DNA from: Brachypodium distachyon
Lineage: Eukaryota; Streptophyta; Magnoliopsida; Poales; Poaceae
NCBI RefSeq assembly: GCF_000005505.3
Contig: NC_016133.3
Location: 57,873,237-57,937,236 of the forward strand
Length of the DNA stretch: 64,000 nucleotides
Reading direction: 5' to 3'
The position numbers were made by a program, and so were the translations under genes. The notes under the pieces were generated by a model, which made no database searches, was not told the origin of the DNA, and saw nothing but the letters and a program-made list of their open reading frames with translations. This document shows positions 24,953 through 37,439 of the stretch, piece by piece (the first letter of the stretch is position 1; each line of letters begins with the position of its first letter).

Positions 24953-24960
24953 TATAAATA
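24953..24960 (+). promoter_or_regulatory. Possible TATA box of the APRL gene
   Basis: A clean tataaata lies about 370 bases upstream of the APRL start codon, at the point where the sequence changes to a GC-rich leader. This would give a 5' leader of roughly 340 bases; motif evidence only. Confidence 0.45.
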
Positions 24961-25330
24961 TCGCGTCATCGTACTGCGGGCTGGGCAACTAACCCCCTCA
25001 CCGCCAGGTGGGCCCAGATTGTCATTCTCACGATGCGACCTCCCGTCCCGAGTCCTCGAACCGGCTCGCGAGGCAATACGGACCGTTGGATCGGGATCGA
25101 ACGGAGATTTGATGCCCGGACCCGATAAAGCGGACCCCTTCACAGCCGCAAGCCTCACACGCGGCCCAACCAACCAACCTCCGCCCCGCACCCATCGGCG
25201 CCACCAAATCGCCATGGCCGCCGCGCTCCCCCGGCGCTGAGCGCTCGCTCGCTCGCTCGCGCATGCGCCGCCGCGGAAGAGCCCGAGGAGCCCGGATCTA
25301 GGGTCGGGGACGCGTTTGCTCCACAGCCCC

Positions 25331-27307
25331 ATGGCGCGGCGATCGCCGTGCTGGCCGGCGCTGCTGCTGCTCCTCCTGCACATCTCGCCCGCCGCCGTGG
25401 GGCACTCCTCCGCCGCCTCGGCACCTCCCGACGCGTGCCCGGTGCCTACCGCAGTGGAGTCCATACTCGGGCCTTCCTATACGTGCTCGCCGCCGGATCG
25501 CCGCCTCGGGGACCCGGTCGGTGTCATCGAGGTGAGCTATTTGATTCGACGCTATGATAAAATATGCAAAAAAATAATTATATGCGAATTGGTTCAGACC
25601 ATGTTTAAATTGTGCTTTGGGATTGTCTGGAGACTGGCAGAACGATGGATGGGGCGAATTGTTGAGAGTGAAAAGTTTTGGGGTTGTGAAATTAGGAACT
25701 CTGTAGGGTTCATACCTAGTCTGAAGGGTGTTTCTCAGGTTATGTGAATAGTTGATTCTACCGTTATGTTTCGTATCAATTAGTTTTTGTGACATGTACA
25801 TGTCGCTTGCTGAGTTAATCAGAATTACTATGTATCCTGCTTCCCAATTTGGTTGCATGAACCTGTATTTCTTAGTTATGGATCTTCAAAGCTAATGGTT
25901 CTTAGGACATATAATTTTTTTTAAAATGGATATACTCTTCGACCCTGTTTTTTTTATGTGCTCAAATGTCTAAAACCAAGAACATAAATTCGTAGCATGG
26001 CTCTCTTTGCATTGAGTTAAAAAAATGTCTGAGAAGTATTGCGTAGCTAATTCTGTTACGGAGTATGTATTTCTTTCATTTTATCTGCCTTTGTTATAGT
26101 CTCTGTTTTTCCCTCTGTTCCTTCATGAACACAAGGAAGTTTAACTCTTAAACTTTTTAACACTGAAGGGAGATGAGGCTACATTAGCGAGGGCAATTAA
26201 TCTTCTTCACATGAACAAAGATGACTACATTGCCATACTTTTTTATGCCTCGTGGTGCCCCTTTTCACAAGAGTGCAAACCAAATTTTGAGGCATTGGCT
26301 CACTTATTCCCAACTATTCGTCATTTTGCATTTGAAGAATCTGCAATCAGACCAAGGTATATGTCTGCCTCTGGAGTGAAGAAAATTATGTTTCTTAGTG
26401 TAATACGCTATTTGTGTTGAAACTTAAAGTTTGCAATTGGAAACTGCAGCATAATATCGAGATATGGGATTCATGGTTTTCCAACACTATTTCTGTTGAA
26501 TTCAACTATGCGAGTGCGGTATCATGGACCACGAACTGTCAAGCCCCTAGCTGCTTTCTACAGTGATGTTTCAGGTGCGTTATTGTTCCATGCAAACTCT
26601 TGTTTTTTCTTTTATTTCCTTTGCTAGTCGTTAGCCCTTTTTTTGGTTGCATGCTTGTTAGTGTTCATTATTGTACACCGAGCTACGAATTTGTACTTAT
26701 TTTCGCCTCACAAGTGGTACGAGGTATCTTTGTTCCAAAGTAGTCTCACTGACTCCCTGCGCTTGGACTTAGAATTTGTTGTGTTTAAGCATCTTTTGTG
26801 TCTGTATATGTTTTTGTAAATGAGTCGCTGATGGTGAATTTATGTCATGAAGGCATCAATGCTTCAGTGAAGTCAACTGCTGAGGAGGCCATGGTGCATT
26901 CGTTAGAAGACATTGAGCCTAAGAAGGATGTTGAACAGGAAAATTGTCCATTCTGGTGGGCTCGTTCACCGGAAAATATACTTCAGCAGGATACTTATCT
27001 AGCACTGGCAACTTCTTTTGTAATCTTGAGGCTGCTGTATCTTCTATTTCCAAAGATAGTTTCCTTAGCAAAACAGGCATGGAGGAGGCATACTCTCTTT
27101 GGAAATTTGATGGGTGTGCATGAGTACTTCTTCACCTACCTTGATCAAGCAAGACAGAAATTCAATAGGTTATACCCTTCGAAACGAGGGAATTTACAGG
27201 AGGGGGCAAGGAATGCAACTGCTTGGGCTTCGAAATCATTAGCATCGGTATCAATCGGAGAACCCAGCACCATCGGAAGGACCAACTCCACGAACGAGCT
27301 AAGATGA
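25331..27307 (+). CDS. 5'-adenylylsulfate reductase-like protein (APRL)
   Basis: Thioredoxin-fold membrane protein of the secretory pathway, named for similarity to the C-terminal domain of APS reductase but lacking the reductase domain. Four exons: 25331-25531, 26169-26356, 26450-26574, 26853-27307, joining to 322 residues. A signal peptide (about 1-24, LLLLLLH core) is followed by a Cys-containing linker, a thioredoxin-like domain (about 68-172) with the site [14 protein letters not shown], and a membrane segment at about 219-240 ([19 protein letters not shown]) near the C-terminus. The site is WCPFS: only the first of the two redox cysteines of WCxxC is kept, which is typical for the APRL family and argues against ordinary disulfide reductase activity. 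The cis-proline region HGFPTLFLL is present. Its function is not established. Convergent with the next gene. Confidence 0.92.
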
Positions 27308-27898
27308 AGTGTGTAACTTTTTTGTCCGCATGGATATATGTACAGTAGAGTGGCCAGGATATGAGCTATGATCAAGAATCCGCTGTAACCAGCTTTATCA
27401 GCTATTGTATCATTAGAATAAGCATGTCACGCAGTATTGCTTTCATTAGAACTTTTACATTGAATAGCCGTTCAAATTCATATCCTTGGAGGGAAAAGGT
27501 TTGATCTGTTAACCAGTTGTTCCAAGTGTAGTGTACATATGTATGGCCTCTGCAGTAGAGCATCATGAACTTGTTGGGAATCTTCAGTTTGTTACCTATT
27601 GGAGCAAAATTCTGCTTCCACTAGCTATTTCTCTGTGGACAGTTTACAAATTTGCAGCAGCCCTCCGTATGAAACAGAGTACAGGAGCAGTTCCATAATT
27701 TAGGATCAGAGGGAATATATCTCTGTAAAAAAAAAGCATATACAGTATACGGAGTATCTAGTAATTATCACCACTAAAACTTCCCCATTATACTGCTGTC
27801 TGCAGGTATACACATAAGGCGTAAGTCGTAACTCGATCGAGTACACAGCTCAGCATCAGCGAAGAAATTCTCCGAGGCACAGGTAGTTAATCGATCGA
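27308..27898. other. Convergent 3' region, no gene seen
   Basis: Shared 3' flank of the APRL gene (+) and the unrecognised two-exon gene (-). Around 27662-27722 a weak Stowaway-like pair (ccctccgt ... agaggga) may be an eroded element. Confidence 0.5.
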
Positions 27899-29175
27899 TT
27901 AAGGGCACAGGAGCAGCTGGCTGCGCGACTGGGCGTACCAGCGCGTGTAGCATTGCTCGAGGTTGGGCCAGTCGGTGTACGGGCATGCGGCGAAGTGGTG
28001 CAGCCAGAGCGCCATGGCCTCCTCCTGCTGCTCCCGCCGCAGCTTCTCCACCAGCTCCTCCAGCACGGACACAGTCTCCGCCCGCTCCTTCCCGCTCAGC
28101 GCCGGCGCGTCCGTCCCGTTGCTGCCCCGGCACAGCAGCGGCAGCCACGACCGCAGCATCGCCATCCGCTGCTCCGCCTTGTTGCCTTCGTCCTCACCTC
28201 CGGCGTCGAACTCCGCCGAGTTGGCATGCCTCAACAAGAACACTGCAAAAACCGGATCGGTGATTAAGCGAATCGAAATGGCCGTGCTGTGTAAAATGTG
28301 GATGTACGATGCGTACCGGCTAGGCGGAGCAGGGCGACCTGGAGCGAAGGCTCGGCGACCAGCGCGCGGCTCCCGAGGCGCTCCGCGGCGCCGAACTGGA
28401 CGGCGGCCTCGCGCGCCGCGCCGCACTCGGCCATCTTCTGCGCGAGCCACAGCAGCTCGGCGGCGAGCTTCTCGGCCGCGGGCCCGCCGAACGCGTCCTC
28501 GGCAGCCGCCGCCGCCGTCGTCGTCATCGGCGCCGGCCTCCACCACTGCACGCCCAATCTCACCGCGCGCGCGGCGAGATCCATCAGCTCCCCGCCGGGC
28601 CCTCCCCCCGCCGCTGACGACGCCGACGCCTCGAGCTGCCGCAGCGTGCGCTCGAACGCGCCGGAGAGCGCGGCGCGGTTCACGGCGGCGGCACGCGCGC
28701 TGACGTTGTCGTCGAGGAGGCGCTCCGCGAGCCCGCGGACGAGCTCGTACTTGCGGGAGGCGACGGGGAGGCGGGAGACGACCCAGAGCACGTGGCCCAG
28801 CGCGCGGCCCACGCTGGTGGACGACGGGCCCTGCGTGTGCCCCTTGGGCTTGGGCTCGTCCGCGCGCGACAGCGGCGGCGGCATGGCGGGCACCGCGAGC
28901 GAGGGGGGCGGCGGTGGCGGCGGGGGCGAGAGGACGGAGAGGAAGACGAAGAAGAGGGAGAGGAAGGCCTGCGCGGCGAGGAGCGCGAGCCGGCGGAGCA
29001 CGCCCAGCGCGCGCGCCGCGGCCACGGGGAGCGGCAGGAGGAGGAGCGTCGTGGAGACCGCGCTGCTTCCTTGGTCGGGCGAGAAGGCCGAGAAGAAGCT
29101 CGCGGCCAGCGACGCCAGCGGGTCCATGGGCGTCCGGAGCTGGTGCCTGCGCTGCTGCTGCCGCAGCGTCTCCAT
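27899..29175 (-). CDS. Unrecognised plant protein with hydrophobic N-terminal segments
   Basis: I do not recognise this family by name. Two exons on the minus strand, 28317-29175 and 27899-28242, with a GT-AG intron (phase 1) and 400 residues in total. The N-terminus (about 38-86) holds two hydrophobic stretches, LLLLPLPVAAARALGVL and LALLAAQAFLSLFFVFL, then a run of prolines. The middle is Ala/Leu-rich and probably helical (AERLLDDNVSARAAAVNRAAL; LLWLAQKMAECGAAREAAV). The C-terminus carries ALWLHHFAACPYTDWPNLEQCYTRWY-like conserved aromatic and Cys residues, with a loose resemblance to the C-terminal helical part of some plant BTB proteins. The start at 29175 gives the longest frame with a strong GC-rich coding bias. 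A 370-residue open frame on the opposite strand over exon 1 is a codon-bias shadow. The role is unknown. Confidence 0.8.
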
Positions 29176-30170
29176 TCTCTACGGAAGACCAAGTGATCTG
29201 ATCTTCTTCTTCTCGTGGAGAGCCTCGACGGTGGAGTCCTCGTGGGCTATGTTTATGGACGGAAACGCGTGGTCTCGTTTACTTATCCAAGCCGAGAGAA
29301 AATTAAACACATGCAGCGCAAAACAGGTCGCCTGTGCTCACACGGACGCGGGGGCGGAGAAAGGACGCGACGAACCGGAGGTCGCCGTCGGGCGTCGGCT
29401 GGACGATTGATTCGTCGGGACGGTTGCGTCGAGTTGTCATTGATCCGTTGGGCGTTGGGCGTTGAGAGCGAGAAAAAAAAAACGGTGGTCGTCAGGGTTC
29501 TCTGCTCGGCGGGGAAAATCGTGGTTCATGCGTTCGGGGCTCTACGTGTTTGGTGCCTTCTGGCTGCTCACTTGCTCCCATCGAAGCGTGGCCGTGTTTC
29601 TACTTCGTGTGGAGAAAAACTTCCCGACGAGAGAGGTATTATCCGGAGGTATGTGACGGAGAATAAAAGAACGGTAGATATCGATTTACCGGTTTTCTAG
29701 GTTTTGTTCGCGTGGTGGACATAGATACAACTTGACAAGAGTATAATCTGACAGATACCAGAATAAACGGGATGAGCTGGACTCAAGTCATCTGAACAGA
29801 TGAAACAGACAGACCGCGACAGACACCGGAAAATCTCACTCATGCAAGGCTTCGATATCGTTGCCACACACAATAAATTGTACAGCCTCATCAGAACCAC
29901 TCGCTTGGTCAAAATGTTTCGTGCGACAGCACCCGGACTTTCAAATTTGCGTGTGGCGCGGTTTACAGTTCCACACTCGGAAATGCTGACATCTCCGTGA
30001 ATTGGTAACTCAAAATTTGAATTTATGAACACCTCGACAGAAGCCAGGTGTACAAGGGCTTACCAAAAATTCATCTCTGACATCGCAGAGGGGCTTCCTT
30101 TACAAGTAGTTGACAAAAAATGCCTTCGAGCTCTTCCAAAAAATTCACAACTTCAAGCTCCTCTATCGGA
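29176..30170. other. Intergenic stretch, no gene seen
   Basis: Between the start of the unrecognised gene (29175) and the stop of the OEP64 gene, both on the minus strand. It holds the promoter of the former and the 3' UTR of the latter. Open frames at 29215-29700 show no domain. Confidence 0.55.
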
Positions 30171-33100
30171 TTACCTGAGGCGTTTCTGTAGTCTTTTCTC
30201 TGCTGCAAGGGCTGCTCTGTTCTGCGGTTCCAAAGCTAAAGCATGCCTGAAATCTGTAAGTACGATGGATGATGTATGAGGATAGCTTAATGGAGGAGAT
30301 TATCTTAAACGAGTATTTCAGATAAGCGAATACAATTCACAAAAAATAAAGGTCCGCCTCTGGTGCCAACTCATGTATAATGAAATCACTCAACTTTTAA
30401 CTCTTCCCTCAAAAAGAAGGAAAAACCAGTCAACTAAATGTTAAACCATTCCTAGCTAGCCCCACTTCATAGTTTCAAAAATACTAGCCACACTTGCCAA
30501 TAAAGCTAGCTTCAATCCTTGTCCAGCATTAGTGGGTGCAAGTTAATTCAAAACCAACAAGAATTTAATGAAAAGGCTGTGTTTTCTTTTAGATTTGTAT
30601 TAAAAGTAATGACATGCTAAAACAAATCACCACACCTTGGAGAGCTTCTTGGTAATTCAGAACCACTTCTTTTGCGGTACCTCGTCGCAGATATGCTTTA
30701 ACATTCTGAGGCAGCAACAACATAAAAGACAGAATAATTTTGAATTTCTGAGGTTGCCATGTAATGATATCCTAACCATGGAGAGGAGGGAGAGACTAAC
30801 ACAAAACCACTTGCCTTTTTATCCAACAGTAAGGCCTTGTCACAATCTGCTTCGGCTTGCTTGAAGCTGCATAATAAGATAAAAACAATGCCTAGCTTGA
30901 AAATGCTGATTTCAGGCAATCCTTGTGTGGTAGATTAAAGTGGATGATTGAAAATTATAAAGTATACCGGCCAAGTTCCAGATAAGCAGCAGCTCTATTG
31001 CTATAATACGCCGCATTCGTGTCATTCAATTTGATTGCCTCAGAATAGAATTCAATTGCCTTGCTCCACTCTTTTATTTTGAACGAGTTGTTTCCCTGTC
31101 AACGAAACATAACAATAATTTGTAGTGCATGCTTTGAATGATAAATAAATCGCCTGATTGCAGCTCATGGACCTACGATAATAACCAGGGAGAAAGATCT
31201 CAAACTTTTACTCGGTTGTATTAATATTTCAAACTGAATTACCTCGATGTGCCAACAAATTATCCCCTTAACAGATACATTTCCTAGATTTGTACATGAG
31301 GATAAGGCGTGAAATAAAGTCATAAATGATCTCCTGAATCCTATTTATTTATCCAAATCTTTTTTCGAAAAGAGTGAGGGGAGGGTAACAATGCAGCTGC
31401 AAATAGCATGGAACGGCGTACTGGTCCATTTTCTAGTTGCATCAGGACTGTTGGAATTTTCCTAAGATCAAATAGAAAAGTTATTTCGCTTTTATGGTGT
31501 TTGATAGTCCTTTGCATCCTTTTCTTATATATTTATACTACTAACAGTTGTAGACTTGTACATGGATACAAAACCAAAATCCTACCCAGACTCGCTAATT
31601 ACCAAAATCAACGGAGGACACAATTAACAGTCTTGGCTAACTCAACTTTCCAAAACTAACACATAAGCATAACTCGAACTAGGCCTTGATTGTATCAATA
31701 AGGACAGACAAGGTGTCAAAGAAGACGTAATTTAGAAATCAGGTCCTACAGTATCTTTGTCAACAAACCCATTTTTATCCCCTCATACCCCTTAGCAAAA
31801 CTAACTATCTTGACATATTTTTCATAAAAATAAACCTTTTCGTTTAATACCTAGATACATCAACATCACCAGTGGTTACTGCTGACATGCTGGATGCCCA
31901 AAATTATGTGTTCTTGGATGGGACAATACATATCACAGGTAGCATGAAGAAAATGCATCAGATCCATGCGCTGCTACAAATGAAAAGGGATACCTTTTCT
32001 TTCAACAACTCTGATGCGCCAATATCATTATTGATTACTGGTCGGAGTGCCAACTTGGATGCAAAAACTAGTTGTTCTTGGATAGTAGAATACATATCCA
32101 AGATAGCACGAAGAAGGAACTTGTCTGATCCATGGGGTGCAACAAATGAAAGAGATATAGGATGATCACTGTGATTTCCCAAGGGAACAGTGGCCTGCAA
32201 AAGTGAAAGGAGTCATGCATTGATTGTAAATAAAAAATTGGAAAAGAAAAGAAATACCTTAAAAACTAGATAAACTACCTGGCAACACCCTGAAAGTGCA
32301 GCAATGCAGACAAATGCATACATTCTATCTTCAAATTCGGGTGATAGTCTCTTTCTGGAGTTTCTTTTCAAAGGATATCCGGCCATGGTTGGAAGAACTA
32401 AAATTCCAGTATCCTAAATGATAACACATGAAAGAAAAAGTAAAGCATAAAAACTTCATGAGCACTCCATGTAGGCTACTGGCAAACTTTTGTAAAGAGA
32501 TAATGCAGAATTATTAAACTTCATACTCTATCATATGGATATAAACAAATTGAATCATATGAGAATTCATTGTTCCCTTTTTCACACATATTGTGAATGA
32601 AATGGAATGCATAGAAAGATTGCTGTCAGTTCCTTCTTCACATAATCCAGTCTTCCATGTTCAAGTACCAACAAATGACACTCATAGTCACAAACTATTG
32701 CAGGAGAGTACCTTTAGAAGATTCTTGAGTGCAGCTCGCCATTCATTCCGTACAATGTACAACGATTTGATGTTATCGTCTGTGAAATTTACAGCTTGTA
32801 GTACACGAGTAGAGATATCAAGGCCAAGCTTGGGTTTTACAGTGTTAACCCAATCTTCATGGTTTGCTTTGAATTCATATCTGAAAAGTTGATTGGAATG
32901 GTTAACTCTATGTTCATAAGCAATTAAAAATACGTACTAAAAGACCACTAGATGGCACCAGAAAAAAAAACTGATTTTACTGCACCAAACCCTTGAAAAT
33001 TGTACATGTATCCATCAAAAGCACAAGCAAATATAGCTGCTTGCTAAGTGGTATGTAGATGGTGAAAATAAAACAGACAGTCCACTCAACACAAAAGCTT

Positions 33101-36100
33101 TGCTTTTAGTCGGACACCAAAATCTAGATCAGCAAGCCAGCGGACATGAATTCAAAAACTAGGGAACAAATGAACACTGCTGTTACTAGGACCTAACAGC
33201 CAGCTATCCCATGCATAAGGTTCAATTTAACTACCTGACATGGTGGTGGGGCAATGACTTGCCACTGAATTCAAACTTTGACTCTTTACTCATCAAGTCA
33301 GGCCACAAAGAGGACACTAGTATTGACCAGTGAATCAACATATGTGATTAATGCTAAAAAAATATGGCATTACTGGCATTGCTGCAACCCAAAATACTGA
33401 TTACGCTGTCCACTTCGAAATATCTGCAAATTTGGGTTTGTCCTAAGTCAAACTTTATCAACTTTGACCGAGTTTGTGTAAAAAACACCAACATATACAA
33501 CACCAAACTAGTATCTTAGGGCTACAATCAAATATATTTTCAAATTGCATTTGATTGATGTTTGATATGTTGGTATTTTTTTCTACAAACTCGATCAAAG
33601 TCGACAAAATTTGAATTAGGACAAACCCAACCGTATAGATACAAAGAAACAGACAGAATAGATGTTTCAGGCCTTTAAGGTCCTTACTCAGTATACTTGT
33701 TTGTACCATTTCCAGAAAAAAATGAATTATGGATTCACACTTTCATTATTGATTCTACCATGGACCAAGAATGATTGAAAACAAACCTCTGCAACAACAG
33801 CATAACCGCGCAGAGAGCTTTCAAGGCTGAAATGCCACCTTGCAACTTTGTAGCATGTTGACAGAACTCCTTCAGGCTAGGTACATTTGAACTGATATAC
33901 TGGCCAATATTGATGTGCTTAGGTGGCTGATCTGCAAGACAGATGTGGAGTTGAATGTGGCACATATGGGTGCATAAAATAAACCTAATCACATATGCGT
34001 TCAAGAAAAAGAGACAACCACGAAACTTACACCCAGGTAATGTATGAACAGCATTTTCTATGATATGCATAGTTTTCTGCTTTGGAACCTTTAGCAACTC
34101 AAAGCAATCATCAGCAAAAACCAGCTGCTTTTTTTCCTTGAGTCCACCTGAAGCAGCAGGTAATAAAACATCTCCAACACGGTGCAGAACACGGGGATCT
34201 CGTGCAAACCATCCTGACAAGGACCAGAAAGCCAGTGAAATAAGAAATAGATTACATGAATATCCAATAGAGAAAAACAAAGTATCTACCAATTGACAGC
34301 AGTAAAAGGTCTACTAGCTCTCAGTGGCTACTGGTCTTCTAATCTATAGTCTATGATATGATGTTCTGTAAAGATGGGGCTTTAATCATAAGGCCAAATC
34401 TGTTGAGATAGCACCAAAAACATATGTCTTCTAATCTATAGTCTACTCTCTAAACTATCCCCAGTTTCTCACTTGGCTCTTAACTTCTGCACTGGGCGCC
34501 TGGGCCTCCCTGAACCTGTCCCCGTTTCTCACATAGCTCTTTTTCAGACTAATAGAATCCATTCGCTGGTCACTAACATGGAAACTGAATGCGAGCCACG
34601 TCACCCATTACACTTGGTCTAGAAGTGAAAATGGGCCATATGAGAAACACAGACAAGTCAATGAAGCCTATCGCAGAAAAACAAAGTTAAGGGAGCCAAG
34701 CGAGAAAGTTTGATGGTTTAGGTAGTTCAAATGCTATTTTCTCTAATAAATAATAAACATGAAAGCATAAATAATTGATAGGGTGAGAAAATACCAATGG
34801 TATCTAAACTTTGTGAATTTGCAATGGTCCCAAGAGTAGACACAACTCCATGAGAAGGCCGGAAACAAAGTAAACCACAGAAAGATGCTGGAATTCTCAA
34901 ATCACCAGTTGTATCGGTACCTAAAAGAGTTTCAGGGCTTTTAAGGTCAGTTCGCATGTGGAATATGGATATATAAAGGAGCAAAACATAATAACCAAGC
35001 AGTTTGTTGCCTCAATAACTTGTCCATGGAGAGAAGGGGGGAATGTGCAATGGTTGAACAAGTACTACTAAGATAAAGATGCAGATGCATGATGCCATCA
35101 GACATAAGTATCACAAAGCATGGAAAAGAAAAAACCTAACACATACTTAGTAACCACAGAGATGGAGACTAAAATGATAACAAGCGGTTAATTTCTAGAT
35201 CTTCCATCAGAAGGGGCGCTCTGAGCAAGCATTATAGATTGAAATGACATGACCAATTCATGAACTCACTCTGTACCCAACCAAACATTGTAATGCTGTT
35301 TCTTGCACCCAGGCTGGTCTTAAACTCTTAATATGATAACAGGATAGGACAGAATCATCTTACAGAAATCACACCCAACAACAAGCACACGAGCTATAAT
35401 TCAAATAATCAAAGTTATATCTAAAGGACTTTATAATATACGATATGCACATTTGTTACTCATATACTCATCCCTGTGAGGGGTTAAACCAGATGCAAAC
35501 TTGTAGTGGAAGTGGAGTCACAAAAAAAATCTGAGGAAAAAAAAACCAACTAACATAAATGAGTGCAATAACAACAGATGCCAAAACCATTATCACATAT
35601 GAAGTCATGAAGATATGATGGTTTACATGAAGAAACAAAAGCATATCATGGAAAATGTTCCGTTACATGGATAAGTAAATATATAGGTGGAGGAAGTCAT
35701 AGGTAAGTACAAGGCTTTAAAAATACCAAGAGCGAAGTCGACAAGTTGTGCAGAAACTGCGACAGCAGAGCCACTGCAGGACCCTCCAGGGACAACTGTT
35801 GGAGATACTGGGTTAATTGGTGTTCCGCAGTGTAAATTTTCTCCAGTGACACTGTAAGATAGTGCAATTTCAAGGGATAGTACAGGTGGATGCAAAACAA
35901 AACACGATTTACTACGACTAAAACAGTGAAGTAAGAATTATTTCTACAAGATCCACATCAGTTAAGCAACTTTGTGATCTTTTAGCACCATCAGCTAGCC
36001 CTCTACCAGAAGGAGATATGGGTTGGCAGTTCCAAAGGAATATATCGTGCATCTGCTGAAATTTTAAAATTGTTAGCAAGTTATCTACTTCCTCCTTAAG

Positions 36101-37439
36101 TCCCATGAACATCAAAGTTCTAAACTGACAAACTTAAAAAAGCACACCTGACTAGTGGAAAACAATGGGTTGCATTGCTACTACAAGACACATGATCAGT
36201 TTCTGTAAACCACGTAATCTGCTTTTAGCACCTCACTGTTATCTACATAAAGTGCACTGAACCAGCAGATATTGCAAAGCAACCTTATTTCGATCAGCAT
36301 TTGTGCACAACTGCATGCACATTCAAAGATTTGTAAGGATCGGCTGTAAAATGCTGGAGTTATATAATTGAGCCTCACTGATTCAAAAGAAGTGAAATGA
36401 CACGGCAGTGCATTTTGGAATGCCATAGGGTAACGGGTAATTGTCTGTGCATGAGAAAAACTCAATGAATCTCTGGTTGAACTAATGTGAGGAGATACCC
36501 TGCACAAAATATGGAAAAATCTGAATTGCATCCCCATTATGGAAACCCTTACTTCCTTAATACTCCCTCCGTCCCATATTAAATGCCGAAATATTACATG
36601 TATCTAGACGTATTTTATTATATAGATGCGTCTATATTTAGACAAATTTGAGTCACTTAATATGGGGTGGAGGGAGTAGATTAAGAAATGGAGCAGAATG
36701 GAATGGTAGGGAACAGAACAGAACAGGGATATCCTTCAAATTCATGATGTTACTTCATTTCTCTTGCATTCTCCTATTTCTACACACATCATTAAACTCG
36801 CATTCTAGAGCTCTCTAATAAGTATTGTTCACTGCGGCTCACAGTAATCTCGCATTGGCACCAACGACTAGCAACATTAGCAATCATTCGAAATCAATTC
36901 AATTTGAGACAACAACAAGTACAAACCCAAAGCCGAGTTCATCCATGACTGTCCTTCCGACGCAGGTAGCCCCCTGCTTTAGTAGCATCGTGACGGCCAC
37001 CGCCGTGCGGCTCGCTGCCTTGTGCGTCCTCTTCCAGTCCGGGTTCCCAAAGCCAGCTACATAGCCCTCGATCTCAAAGCTAAAAACAAGACAAAAAAGT
37101 ATCAACCCCACGGCAGCAGCAAACGCGCGATCCCGCAGAATAGAGAAGCAGAGCTGGGAAGCTTCTTAAGTAGGCTCACTTGTCGCTGGCCGCGAAGGTG
37201 AGGCCCGAGAGCAGCTGGCGCGCCGCGGGAGGCGGCGGCTGCGGCGGCGGGGCGAGCTCGAGGCGTTCGCAAAAGGCTCCAGAATCGGCGGGGACGGTGC
37301 ACTTGCCGCGCAGCCACCTCCGGCGGCGCCGCGCGGCCTCCGCGACGACGATGACCCCGGCGACGGCGATGCCCGCGACGATCCAGGCGCGCGGGTTACC
37401 CGTGACGCCGCCGGCGCCCGATCTCGCCGACGAGTCCAT
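30171..37439 (-). CDS. OEP64: Outer envelope protein 64 / Toc64 (amidase-like plus TPR)
   Basis: Chloroplast (or mitochondrial) outer-envelope docking receptor that binds Hsp90-delivered preproteins through a TPR domain. Thirteen minus-strand exons: 37180-37439, 36927-37079, 35727-35851, 34795-34920, 34031-34213, 33787-33931, 32712-32880, 32279-32413, 31994-32194, 30968-31095, 30815-30866, 30636-30705, 30171-30253; all join in frame to 609 residues. One membrane anchor at about 18-34, then an amidase-like domain with [12 protein letters not shown] (about 159-170) and [13 protein letters not shown] (from 180), then a three-repeat TPR domain from about 500 ([53 protein letters not shown]). The amidase nucleophile position (Ser in D-x-G-G-S) is Asp, so enzyme activity is not expected; loss of this Ser is known in plant Toc64. 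Intron 11 begins with GC. Introns carry three inserted elements. Confidence 0.94.
33432..33630. mobile_element. Inverted-repeat MITE in OEP64 intron 6
   Basis: 199-bp element with about 65-base inverted arms: left ttgggtttgtcctaagtcaa, right (read backwards) ttgggtttgtcctaattcaa; the arms continue through the ctttgaccgagtttgt block. It contains no coding frame. No clear target duplication was seen. Confidence 0.82.
34446..34729. mobile_element. Putative inverted-repeat element in OEP64 intron 4
   Basis: Approximate limits. The left arm ctaaactatccccagtttct followed by cacttggctcttaactt pairs with the right arm, which reads backwards as cctaaaccatcaaactttct then cgcttggctcccttaact. The arms are about 42 bases, imperfect, 280 bp apart; no coding frame. 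Target duplication not identified. Confidence 0.6.
36563..36676. mobile_element. Stowaway-type MITE in OEP64 intron 2
   Basis: 114-bp element flanked by TA. The left end ctccctccgtcccatattaa pairs with the right end (read backwards) ctccctccaccccatattaa. Carries the tagacgtattttattatatag and caaatttgagtcactt blocks common to this family. Confidence 0.92.

Noticed and set aside
27662..27722. Possible Stowaway element
   Set aside because: Only short, imperfect ends (ccctccgt / agaggga) without paired interior or clear TA target; too eroded to call.
28298..29410. 370-residue open frame on the plus strand
   Set aside because: It lies opposite exon 1 of the two-exon minus-strand gene. GC-rich third codon positions open the antisense frame; composition is Ser/Ala/Arg-rich with no domain.
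34335..34446. 20-bp direct repeat (gtcttctaatctatagtcta) 91 bp apart in OEP64 intron 4
   Set aside because: Too short and without element ends to interpret; may be the target-side remnant of the nearby inverted-repeat element, but this cannot be shown.
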